Shown: positions 1 through 6,265, counted from the first letter of the stretch. The stretch is DNA of 8,572 nucleotides from an uncultured bacterium (GCA_937916345.1 CALFUE010000057.1:1-8572), one strand, 5' to 3'. Translations and numbers: made by a program. The notes: generated by a model not told the origin, from the sequence alone.

Positions 1-137
1 ACACGGCCAATGTCGTCGTCAATTTCGACTTCGGCTCAACAGCCTTCACCGCCTGGCAGTTCGACATCGCCTATCCTGAGGGCATCCGCCCGCTGACCAC
101 CGATGACGGCATCCCCGCGTACCTCCAGACACCGTAA
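1..137 (+). CDS. Possible 3' end of a gene with a cohesin-like domain (partial)
   Basis: An open frame enters from the left edge (first full codon at position 3) and ends with TAA at 135-137, giving 44 residues. The readable core is FTAWQFDIAYPEG followed by a DDG turn. This resembles the beta-strand signature (FQFDLxLPEG, then a D-D-G turn) of cohesin-like domains in secreted proteins of gut and rumen anaerobes. GC is about 62 percent, clearly above the rest of the window. No start codon or signal peptide is visible because the 5' part lies outside. The protein would end soon after the motif, so it may be a truncated domain. It overlaps the last codons of the minus-strand GGDEF gene (71-137), and both readings are unlikely to be real there. 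The family resemblance is from memory only; a chance open frame remains possible. Confidence 0.3.
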   Translation, partial: TANVVVNFDFGSTAFTAWQFDIAYPEGIRPLTTDDGIPAYLQTP

Positions 138-1357
138 TATTGGCCGGATGCGGCGTCACAGCCATTGGTTGCCAGATAGACCACATCATTCGCATCATTT
201 ACGCCGGATCCGATGACCAGGAAGGAAAGATCCCTCCCCAGAGAAAAGAAAGTACCGAGTATCCGCCTGCCCTGCCTGGTATTGATATTGTTCCGGATGA
301 AATCCATGTTAAATTCGATGGCCGAGGCAGAGATATCCCTGAGATGTCCGATACTTGCGAAATCACTTCCGAAATTGGTGACAGACACGGAAAATCCCGC
401 CTCAACGATCGCATCGAGGCACTCGATTATCTTTCCCGCGCCCCTGATGCCAAAGGATTTCTCATCCACCGCTATCTCAAAATCCGACGGGACGAAGGAG
501 TATTGGTTCATGATCTCCTTCAGCGTCTCAACGAAATCCTCCTGCATCAGGAGCAGATATGAAAAATCAACATCAATGCAAAAATATTTGCCCTGCTTTT
601 TCATATCGGCAAAATCCCTACAGATCTGCTCGAAGGCAAATAGGTCGATGTTTTTGATAAAACCGCTCTTTTCCATAACCTCACAGTAATCGCTGCGTGT
701 CAGTATGCGGGATTTGCTGTAATTCCAGCGGCATATGGCCTTCGTACGGATCAGCTTTGAGCTCTGGAGATTGACTACCGGGGAATATCTCATTTCAAAA
801 TCTCCAGACTTCAGGGCATCCGCGACCTTGAGCTCCATGTCCTTTTCCTGGAATATCTGATCCTCAAAATCGTCAAAGAACACGAAACCATCTTTTCCGA
901 ATTCCTTTGCCAGATACATGGCGGAATCGCTGTTGCTCAAAATATTGTCAAGACCTTCCCCCGCCGGGATATCCCACACGATACCGACAGAGGCCGTAAC
1001 AATGCGAAACGCGTCACTCACATCTCTCTTTGCCCGTGTGGAATTAAGGATGGCATCTGCAATCTCCGCGACCTTGTCTCTGGTGTAAAAACCGGGAATC
1101 AGCACCGCGAACTCATCTCCCCCAAGGCGGGTTATCAGTGCGCCTTCAGGAGTCTCCGCCTCAAGAATACGGGCAAAGGTGATGAGAGTCTCATCACCCA
1201 CGCCATGTCCGTACATATCATTAACGATCTTGAAATTATCCAGATCAAGAAAAAGAAGCTGAACTTTTCGTTCAGGGTCAATCTCATGGAAACTATCATT
1301 TAAGCCCTTCCGGTTTAAGAGACCGGTCAGGTAGTCAGTACATCCGCTATCGCTCAT
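71..1357 (-). CDS. Cytosolic GGDEF diguanylate cyclase with degenerate EAL domain
   Basis: This 428-residue protein has no signal peptide, membrane segment or sensor domain. The GGDEF domain starts almost at residue 1 (DYLTGLLNR at 8-16). The metal-binding Asp is D38 in LDLDNF, and the active-site GGDEF is intact at 79-83, so synthesis of c-di-GMP from two GTP is plausible. The inhibitory RxxD site expected just before GGDEF is missing. Residues about 185-410 have an EAL fold pattern but are degenerate: the EAL Glu is Lys (TKAICRW, 205-211), and the usual DDFG is TNFG (327-330). Phosphodiesterase activity is therefore unlikely, and the domain may bind c-di-GMP or a partner. The start has an AGGGG ribosome site 5 nt upstream. 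It lies 27 nt after the carbonic anhydrase gene. Its last 20 or so residues do not look like a normal EAL C-terminus. Confidence 0.88.
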   Translation of the reverse strand: MSDSGCTDYLTGLLNRKGLNDSFHEIDPERKVQLLFLDLDNFKIVNDMYGHGVGDETLITFARILEAETPEGALITRLGGDEFAVLIPGFYTRDKVAEIADAILNSTRAKRDVSDAFRIVTASVGIVWDIPAGEGLDNILSNSDSAMYLAKEFGKDGFVFFDDFEDQIFQEKDMELKVADALKSGDFEMRYSPVVNLQSSKLIRTKAICRWNYSKSRILTRSDYCEVMEKSGFIKNIDLFAFEQICRDFADMKKQGKYFCIDVDFSYLLLMQEDFVETLKEIMNQYSFVPSDFEIAVDEKSFGIRGAGKIIECLDAIVEAGFSVSVTNFGSDFASIGHLRDISASAIEFNMDFIRNNINTRQGRRILGTFFSLGRDLSFLVIGSGVNDANDVVYLATNGCDAASGQYYGVWRYAGMPSSVVSGRMPSG

Positions 1358-1384
1358 TTATACCCCTGTAATTATAATCACATA

Positions 1385-1942
1385 TCAAAGCCAGAATACA
1401 TGGCCGTTTTCAATATCGTAAACCGCTCCGATGATATCAGTCTCTGCCTCGGATATCTCGTGATGTCCGGCAAATGCTTTCTTTAATACATCAACGCCGT
1501 GCTCAACATTCAGCTGGCATGCCTTGAAATCGTCCTTCTCGTCTCCGATGGCTCCCTTTATCTCGTCGGTAAGAGTCTTTACAAAGCCTTCTACACCGCC
1601 CTCAATCGTGGCTCCGACAGCGCCGCAGTTCGTGTGACCGAGAACCATGATGACCTTGCAGCCCAAATGAGCTGCCGCATATTCTACGCTGGCCAGCTGT
1701 GAGGGCAGGATAACATTTCCTGCGACTCTGATGGTGAATATCTCACCGATGCCAGCTGAGAAGATAGCCTCCGGGATGACCCTGGAATCGGAGCAGGTCA
1801 CAACTATGGCGTACGGGTGCTGTCCGTTAACCTTTGTATCCTTTCTGATGGCGGGTGAGATGTCACCTGGATTGATCTTTGCGGTGACATAGGCGTGATT
1901 GCCTGACTGAAGCTTGTAAAATATCTCCTTGTTTACATACAT
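1385..1942 (-). CDS. Beta-class carbonic anhydrase
   Basis: This 185-residue zinc enzyme should interconvert CO2 and bicarbonate in the cytoplasm. The beta-class signature is complete: C50 with D52 and R54 in CSDSR, then H103 and C106 in GHTNCG. C50, H103 and C106 are the expected zinc ligands, and the D52/R54 dyad is the usual catalytic pair. No signal peptide is seen, and the length fits the compact bacterial beta class. An upstream in-frame ATG at 1975 would add 11 residues. I chose 1942 because an AAGGAG site lies 9 nt before it, while 1975 has none. The gene follows the tautomerase by 52 nt and precedes the GGDEF gene by 27 nt, so the three probably share a transcript. A role in supplying bicarbonate for carboxylations is inference. 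Confidence 0.95.
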   Translation of the reverse strand: MYVNKEIFYKLQSGNHAYVTAKINPGDISPAIRKDTKVNGQHPYAIVVTCSDSRVIPEAIFSAGIGEIFTIRVAGNVILPSQLASVEYAAAHLGCKVIMVLGHTNCGAVGATIEGGVEGFVKTLTDEIKGAIGDEKDDFKACQLNVEHGVDVLKKAFAGHHEISEAETDIIGAVYDIENGHVFWL

Positions 1943-1951
1943 AATTCCATT

Positions 1952-1957
1952 CTCCTT
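1952..1957 (-). promoter_or_regulatory. Ribosome binding site of the carbonic anhydrase gene
   Basis: The minus strand reads AAGGAG, with 9 nt to the ATG at 1942. It supports this start over the in-frame ATG at 1975. Confidence 0.75.
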
Positions 1958-1965
1958 TCCTGGTA

Positions 1966-1988
1966 AAGCGGACATTCACAATCCGCTT
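1966..1988. repeat. Inverted repeat between tautomerase and carbonic anhydrase genes
   Basis: AAGCGGA (1966-1972) and TCCGCTT (1982-1988) are perfect 7-bp complementary arms around a 9-nt loop. The repeat fills most of the gap between the two genes, just after the tautomerase stop. On the minus-strand RNA it would form a hairpin, but no U-run follows, so it is not a standard terminator. It could influence mRNA processing or the ratio of the two products, or be chance. Confidence 0.4.
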
Positions 1989-1994
1989 CGCTGC

Positions 1995-2339
1995 TCAGAA
2001 ATTACTTCCATTCCAACCCCAATCACGCGTTGCCGCATATTTAACATATATGCGATCGGGAGCAATCCCCAAAACCTCTCCGTATATCTTCGTAAGCTCA
2101 GCAGTCATCCTCCCGAAAGCATCGGGATCAGGATTTCCGTAAACATTTACGGCAATATAGGCTGTCGGCTCCTCTCCTTCGCCTCTGAAATACATTTCCT
2201 GCTCATCGGCCAGATCGATCATCAGCCAGCTTTCGCTTTTTCCGGGGATCAGAGCTATCGCTGCGCCAAGTTTTTCTTTGAGTTGCTTTCTCTGATCAGG
2301 TGTTGTCTTTACGCTTACTCTTGAATCAATAAATGGCAT
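1995..2339 (-). CDS. MIF-family tautomerase
   Basis: This 114-residue protein matches the length and layout of the macrophage migration inhibitory factor (MIF)/phenylpyruvate tautomerase family. It begins Met-Pro, so removal of Met would expose the catalytic N-terminal proline. Lys34 in PGKS sits where the MIF active-site lysine is expected, and the end (WGWNGSNF) resembles the MIF C-terminus WNNSTF. The CxxC oxidoreductase motif of animal MIF is absent. The family forms trimers, and its bacterial substrate is generally unknown; phenylpyruvate keto-enol tautomerisation is the family assay reaction. The start at 2339 is supported by a strong GAGGAGGA site 7 nt upstream and by the need for Pro at position 2. 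An in-frame ATG at 2477 would bury this proline behind 46 residues. It is the first gene of the probable tautomerase, carbonic anhydrase and GGDEF transcript. Confidence 0.92.
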   Translation of the reverse strand: MPFIDSRVSVKTTPDQRKQLKEKLGAAIALIPGKSESWLMIDLADEQEMYFRGEGEEPTAYIAVNVYGNPDPDAFGRMTAELTKIYGEVLGIAPDRIYVKYAATRDWGWNGSNF

Positions 2340-2346
2340 ATTTTTG

Positions 2347-2354
2347 TCCTCCTC
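2347..2354 (-). promoter_or_regulatory. Strong ribosome binding site of the tautomerase gene
   Basis: The minus strand reads GAGGAGGA, with 7 nt to the ATG at 2339. It fixes the start so that Pro is residue 2. Confidence 0.85.
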
Positions 2355-2398
2355 TTTTTTATCACTCACTTCACTATAAGCCTCCGGCGGGATGCACA

Positions 2399-2441
2399 CG
2401 GATTTTACAAGGAAACACGCCGCTGACGCGGCTAAAATCCG
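2399..2441 (-). promoter_or_regulatory. Structured 5' leader element upstream of the tautomerase gene
   Basis: On the minus-strand RNA, a 9-nt arm CGGAUUUUA (2441-2433) pairs perfectly with UAAAAUCCG (2407-2399). Immediately inside the 5' arm is a second hairpin, GCCGC-GUCA-GCGGC (2432-2419). The remaining 11 nt (GUGUUUCCUUG, 2418-2408) form a one-sided bulge. The result is a 14-bp, nearly continuous stem with one large bulge, lying between the promoter at 2483-2511 and the ribosome site at 2347-2354. No U-run follows, so it is not a terminator. I do not recognise it as a known riboswitch class. It could be a cis-regulatory RNA, a stability element or a protein site on the DNA. Confidence 0.5.
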
Positions 2442-2482
2442 GCGCAGTAAACGACAAAGTAAAAAGAACCTTGCCATTTACT

Positions 2483-2511
2483 ATTATACAATGACGCATG
2501 GGATTTATCAA
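2483..2511 (-). promoter_or_regulatory. Sigma-A promoter toward the tautomerase gene
   Basis: The minus strand has TTGATA (2511-2506, five of six matches to the -35 consensus), a 17-nt spacer and a perfect TATAAT (2488-2483). Transcription would begin near 2477-2475, giving a leader of about 137 nt before the tautomerase start at 2339. The predicted start falls on an in-frame ATG at 2477. Confidence 0.75.
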
Positions 2512-2526
2512 ATATAAAACAGCAGA

Positions 2527-2554
2527 TTGCAATTTTACAGATATTTGATAGAAT
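2527..2554 (+). promoter_or_regulatory. Putative promoter of rsuA with start site at the AUG
   Basis: TTGCAA (2527-2532, four of six -35 matches), a 16-nt spacer and TAGAAT (2549-2554, five of six -10 matches) lie directly before rsuA. Only 6 nt separate the -10 box from the ATG at 2561, so the predicted transcript starts at or next to the AUG. It is back to back with, and does not overlap, the divergent promoter at 2483-2511. Confidence 0.5.
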
Positions 2555-2560
2555 AACTGC

Positions 2561-3268
2561 ATGCGTTTGGATAAATTTTTGAGTGATATGGGCGTGGGAA
2601 CACGCTCTCAATTAAAAAAAATAATAAGAGGAGGCTCTGTCAGGGTCGAAGGTGTGTCCGCATTCGACCCCGGGATGAAGGTGGACGAAGATACTGTCGT
2701 AACCGTAAATGACCATGTCGTAACCTACGAGCGTTTCTCCTACTACATGCTGAACAAACCCTCCGGTGTATTGAGCGCCTGCGAAGACAAACACGACAAA
2801 ACTGTGCTCGACCTGTTTCCCGAAAACATCAGGCGGGGCATATTTCCCGTGGGGCGTCTGGACAAGGACACGGTGGGACTGCTTCTGATCACAAACGACG
2901 GCGGGTTATCCCATCGCCTGCTCTCTCCCGGCTCGCATATAGACAAGGTCTATCTGGCAAGAGTCGACGGAGAGTTGACCGAAGCCCATGTAAAGGCTTT
3001 CGAGAGCGGTCTAAAGGTAGACGAAGGCTTCACCGCTCTCCCCGCAAAGCTTGAGATAATAAAATCCGCCCCGGAGCTCTCCGAGGCAAAGGTTACGATC
3101 CGCGAAGGAAAATTTCATCAGATCAAGCGCATGTTTGAAGCCACAGGCACAACAGTCACCTTCTTAAAACGACTCTCCATGGGCTCTCTCGTGCTGGACG
3201 AGAGCCTGAGCCCGGGCGAATACCGAAGATTAAGCGACTCCGAGATCAACGATTTGAAGCTTCTATAA
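2561..3268 (+). CDS. rsuA: RsuA-family 16S rRNA pseudouridine synthase
   Basis: This 235-residue enzyme should isomerise a uridine of small-subunit rRNA (position 516 in E. coli numbering) to pseudouridine. An S4 RNA-binding domain occupies about residues 1-55, opening with the family start MRLDKFL. The catalytic domain follows from about residue 60 (MLNKPSGV, 63-70), with the catalytic Asp D101 in GRLDKDTVGLLL. Near the C-terminal part, KFHQIKRMF is the conserved RsuA/RluB segment. Length and motifs fit RsuA, although RluB or RluE paralogues acting on 23S rRNA cannot be fully excluded. The start is certain from the family N-terminus, yet no Shine-Dalgarno sequence precedes it, and a putative -10 box lies 6 nt upstream. 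It is the only complete plus-strand gene, and its last 23 bp overlap the end of trpD convergently. Confidence 0.93.
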   Translation: MRLDKFLSDMGVGTRSQLKKIIRGGSVRVEGVSAFDPGMKVDEDTVVTVNDHVVTYERFSYYMLNKPSGVLSACEDKHDKTVLDLFPENIRRGIFPVGRLDKDTVGLLLITNDGGLSHRLLSPGSHIDKVYLARVDGELTEAHVKAFESGLKVDEGFTALPAKLEIIKSAPELSEAKVTIREGKFHQIKRMFEATGTTVTFLKRLSMGSLVLDESLSPGEYRRLSDSEINDLKLL

Positions 3269-4268
3269 AGTTCTCCATTGCGTTAAGCGCCTTTCCCGAA
3301 TCGATGAGCTCTGAAGCCAGATTTATGCCCTCCTCCAGAGTTGCGGCATGCCTTCCGATATAGAGTGAGGCGCCCGCGTTCATCAGGACTATCGTCCTCT
3401 TACCGTCCTTTATTGTTCCCTCCAGTACACCCCTGGTGATCTTTGCGTTATCCTCAGGTGTGCCGCCTGATATATCATCCTTTTTGCATCTCTCAAGTCC
3501 AAGGATCTCGGGAGTGATTATGTAATTCTTGTAGATACCGCCCTCAAATTCGCATATAACGGTCTCTCCACAAGCCGATATCTCATCGAGCCTGTCGCGT
3601 CCGAACACCACCATTCCGTTCTTTAAGCCCAGAGAATAGAGTACCTTTGCCAAGGGCTCCACCAGAGATTCATCATATACTCCCATGAGCTGTCTCTTTG
3701 GGTGTACCGGATTTGTCAGGGGACCTAATATATTAAATACTGTGCGGATACCCAGCTCCTTTCGGATGGCACCCACATACTTCATTGAAGAGTGATATTT
3801 CTGGGCAAAGAAGAAACAGAAGCCCGTCTCTCTGAGGAGCTCCACGCATCTCTCCGGCTCAAGATTGATATTTGCCCCCAAAGCCTCCAGGCAGTCTGCC
3901 GTACCGGACTTTGACGATGCGGCGCGGTTTCCGTGCTTTGCTACCTTCATTCCCGCTGCCGCCGCAACAAAAGCGGAGGTGGTGGAGATATTGAAGCTGC
4001 CTGCCCTGTCACCGCCTGTACCGACGATCTCAAAGGTGTCCATATCGCCTGCGTCGACCCTCAGGGCATGCTCTCTCATGGCAGCCGCGCAGCCGGCAAT
4101 CTCGTCCTCCGTCTCGGAGCCGGTGCTCTTTGTGGACAGAGCAGCAAGAAAAGCTGCGTTCTGCGTCTGAGTGGTCTCCCCGCTCATGATCTCATTCATT
4201 ACGGCATAGGCCTCATCATAGGTGAGATCTCCCTTGTCTACTATTTTTACGATTGCTTCACTTATCAT
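3246..4268 (-). CDS. trpD: Anthranilate phosphoribosyltransferase
   Basis: This enzyme transfers the phosphoribosyl group of PRPP to anthranilate, the second step of the tryptophan branch. At 340 residues it is full length. It shows the PRPP-binding GTGGD (83-87), KHGNRAASSKSG (111-122), the anthranilate-side RKELGIRTVFNILGPLTNP segment (169-187) and the metal-binding LDE acidic motif in the C-terminal half. It is a stand-alone protein, not fused to TrpG. Its ATG overlaps the trpA stop as ATGA (4265-4268), and a GGTG-type site lies 8 nt upstream inside trpA, so translation is probably coupled. It is the last gene of the operon, downstream of trpA, whereas the common order places it after trpG. 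Its stop lies inside the convergent rsuA gene. Confidence 0.97.
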   Translation of the reverse strand: MISEAIVKIVDKGDLTYDEAYAVMNEIMSGETTQTQNAAFLAALSTKSTGSETEDEIAGCAAAMREHALRVDAGDMDTFEIVGTGGDRAGSFNISTTSAFVAAAAGMKVAKHGNRAASSKSGTADCLEALGANINLEPERCVELLRETGFCFFFAQKYHSSMKYVGAIRKELGIRTVFNILGPLTNPVHPKRQLMGVYDESLVEPLAKVLYSLGLKNGMVVFGRDRLDEISACGETVICEFEGGIYKNYIITPEILGLERCKKDDISGGTPEDNAKITRGVLEGTIKDGKRTIVLMNAGASLYIGRHAATLEEGINLASELIDSGKALNAMENFIEASNR

Positions 4269-5065
4269 GACAATTTCACCAGTCCTTTCTTAAAATCACT
4301 GCAGTACTTTTCCGCCGCCGCAGCAGCATATCCTTCTTCCTCCAGAAGCTTGATAAAATGAGTCCCGACAATACAGCCGTCTATACTTCCGATAAAGGGT
4401 GCTACATCCGAGGGCGACGTGATCCCGAAGCCCATCATCACGGGTATCTTTGAAACAGATTTTACCGACGCGAGATAGTCCGCGATATTTTTGTGGTACT
4501 CTCCCGCCTGTCCCGTCACACCCATGGCGGATACACAGTATACAAAGCCTCTGGCATCCTCTAATATCCCGGGCACGCGAGCCTTTGACACCGGGCTCAC
4601 CAGCTGTATCAGGATAATATCATATCCGCCCTCACCAAGGGCTTTTCTTATCTCAGCCTGCTCCTCGAAGGGCATGTCCGGTACGATCAGGCCATCCACA
4701 CCGACCTCCGACGCCCTGCTCAGGAATTCTTTTATCCCGTAATGGTAGATCGTGTTGGTGTAGAGCATCAATATGACGGGAAGCTCTGCCCCCTCTCCCC
4801 TAACCCTTTTTACCAAATCAAAGGTCTTTTCAATGTCGGCTCCCGCCAGCAGGGCGCGGTAGGATGCGTCCTGTATCACGGGACCGTCCGCTATCGGGTC
4901 TGAAAATGCCACACCCAGCTCTATCACATCAACTCCCGCTTTTTCCTGAATATGTACCAGCTCCGCCGTCTTGTCATAATCGGGCAGACCCGCTGTAACA
5001 TATGTGATAAAGGCCTTCTCACTCTTTTCGGAAAGCGCCTTCATCCTCTCCTCTATTCTGTTCAT
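4265..5065 (-). CDS. trpA: Tryptophan synthase alpha subunit
   Basis: TrpA cleaves indole-3-glycerol phosphate to indole and glyceraldehyde 3-phosphate and passes indole through a tunnel to TrpB. The 266-residue barrel has both catalytic acids at the same numbers as in E. coli, E49 (VIELGV) and D60 (IADGP), and D56, which contacts TrpB. The phosphate-binding GFGI loop is present near residue 213. The usual Pro53 of GVPFSDP is Ala here, and the segment normally like GSAIVK reads GTHFIK. These are natural variations in regions mainly using backbone contacts. The start has a GGGAG-type site shortly upstream, 12 nt after the trpB stop, and the end overlaps trpD by 4 nt. Confidence 0.98.
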   Translation of the reverse strand: MNRIEERMKALSEKSEKAFITYVTAGLPDYDKTAELVHIQEKAGVDVIELGVAFSDPIADGPVIQDASYRALLAGADIEKTFDLVKRVRGEGAELPVILMLYTNTIYHYGIKEFLSRASEVGVDGLIVPDMPFEEQAEIRKALGEGGYDIILIQLVSPVSKARVPGILEDARGFVYCVSAMGVTGQAGEYHKNIADYLASVKSVSKIPVMMGFGITSPSDVAPFIGSIDGCIVGTHFIKLLEEEGYAAAAAEKYCSDFKKGLVKLS

Positions 5066-5077
5066 TTATCTCTCCCT

Positions 5078-6265
5078 CTAATTCAGATATCCCCTACCTG
5101 CAAAATAATCAGTAATGGTGGCGAGATCCTTGTCGCCCCTGCCCGAAAGGCAGATTATCATTGACTGATCGGCTGTCATCTCCTTCGCCTTTTTCATCGC
5201 GTAGGCAACGGCGTGAGCGCTCTCTATTGCGGGGATTATCCCCTCAAGTCTCGTCAGCTCCCTCAACCCTTCCATCGCCTCGTCGTCCGTGATGCCCACA
5301 TATTTCGCCCGACCGCTCTCATACAGATAAGCATGCTCCGGCCCGACTCCCGGGTAATCCAAACCTGCGGAGATGGAATGCGCCAGCTGTATCTGTCCGA
5401 ACCCGTCCTGGAGCAGGAGGGATCTGGTGCCGTGGAGCACCCCAACCTCGCCTCTCTCAATGGAAGCAGCATGCTCCATGGTGTCTATTCCCTTTCCGGC
5501 TGCCTCAACTCCTATGAGCTCAACCCCCTTGTCAGGAATGAAATCGGCAAACATGCCTATCGAATTTGAACCTCCTCCGACACAGGCTATGACCACGTCC
5601 GGCAGTCTTTTTTCACGCTCAAAAAACTGACGCTTCGACTCCTTGGAGATCACGGACTGGAAATACTTCACCATCTTTGGATATGGATAGGGACCGATGG
5701 CTGAACCTATGATATAAAAGGTGTCCTCGGCGTCCTTTGCCCAAACCCTTATAGCCTCATTTGTAGCATCCTTCAGGGTGTTGCTGCCGCTGTGCACAGG
5801 CACAACCTTTGCGCCCAGCATCTCCATGCGAAGAACATTAGGCGCCTGGCGCTTCACATCCTCCTCACCCATATATACCCTGCACTCCATCCCCAGCAGC
5901 GCCGCACCCGTCGCTGCCGCGACACCATGCTGTCCGGCTCCGGTCTCTGCGATGACCTTTGTCTTTCCCATGCGCTCTGCCAGAAGTATCTGACCTAAGA
6001 CATTATTTATCTTGTGAGCGCCGGTGTGACAGAGATCCTCTCTCTTCAGGTATATCTTTGTCCCGTACTTCTCACTGAGACGGCTCGCAAAATAGAGGGG
6101 TGTCTCCCTTCCCACATAATCTTTTAAGAGCATATCCAGCCTCTTATTGAATTCAGAGTCTGTTATTGCCTTATCAAATTCCTCATCTATCCCGGCAAGA
6201 ACATTCATAAGGGACTCAGAGACATACTGTCCTCCGAATCTCCCGTAATATGCCTTATCATTCAT
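5078..6265 (-). CDS. trpB: Tryptophan synthase beta subunit
   Basis: TrpB is the PLP enzyme that condenses indole with L-serine to form tryptophan, the last step of the pathway. The 395-residue protein is the ordinary TrpB1 type. PLP attaches to K85 in HTGAHKINN. The catalytic Glu is E107 in AETGAGQHG, the PLP phosphate loop is GGGSNS (230-235), and D303 in GLDYPGVGPEH and GRGDKD (375-380) are in place. K165 and R173, equivalent to the alpha-contacting K167 and R175 of the enteric enzyme, are conserved, fitting a complex with the adjacent TrpA. The ATG lies inside the end of trpF (8-nt overlap). A GAGG site (6274-6277) sits 8 nt before it, across a run of seven A residues. Confidence 0.98.
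   Translation of the reverse strand: MNDKAYYGRFGGQYVSESLMNVLAGIDEEFDKAITDSEFNKRLDMLLKDYVGRETPLYFASRLSEKYGTKIYLKREDLCHTGAHKINNVLGQILLAERMGKTKVIAETGAGQHGVAAATGAALLGMECRVYMGEEDVKRQAPNVLRMEMLGAKVVPVHSGSNTLKDATNEAIRVWAKDAEDTFYIIGSAIGPYPYPKMVKYFQSVISKESKRQFFEREKRLPDVVIACVGGGSNSIGMFADFIPDKGVELIGVEAAGKGIDTMEHAASIERGEVGVLHGTRSLLLQDGFGQIQLAHSISAGLDYPGVGPEHAYLYESGRAKYVGITDDEAMEGLRELTRLEGIIPAIESAHAVAYAMKKAKEMTADQSMIICLSGRGDKDLATITDYFAGRGYLN

Noticed and set aside
140..562. Plus-strand 140-codon frame opposite the GGDEF gene
   Set aside because: It is antisense to a well-supported domain, with no recognisable motifs and no ribosome site.
1371..1376. TATAAT on the minus strand before the GGDEF gene
   Set aside because: No acceptable -35 element lies 16-18 nt upstream, and the predicted start would fall on the ribosome site. 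A weak internal promoter is not excluded.
1943..1975. Upstream ATG extension of the carbonic anhydrase gene
   Set aside because: No ribosome site precedes 1975, while AAGGAG is well spaced before 1942, and the extra residues add no family feature.
2374..2562. Minus-strand 62-codon open frame in the divergent intergenic region
   Set aside because: It overlaps both promoters and the leader stem, has no ribosome site and resembles no family.
2614..2634. Run of eight A residues followed by AGAGGAGG in rsuA, considered as programmed frameshifting or internal initiation
   Set aside because: The SD-like sequence is downstream of the slippery run instead of upstream, no start codon follows at suitable spacing, and the normal frame gives an intact S4 domain.
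3182..3206. GGCTCTC / GAGAGCC hairpin within rsuA, considered as the trp operon terminator
   Set aside because: No U-run follows on the minus strand, and it lies within conserved rsuA coding sequence.
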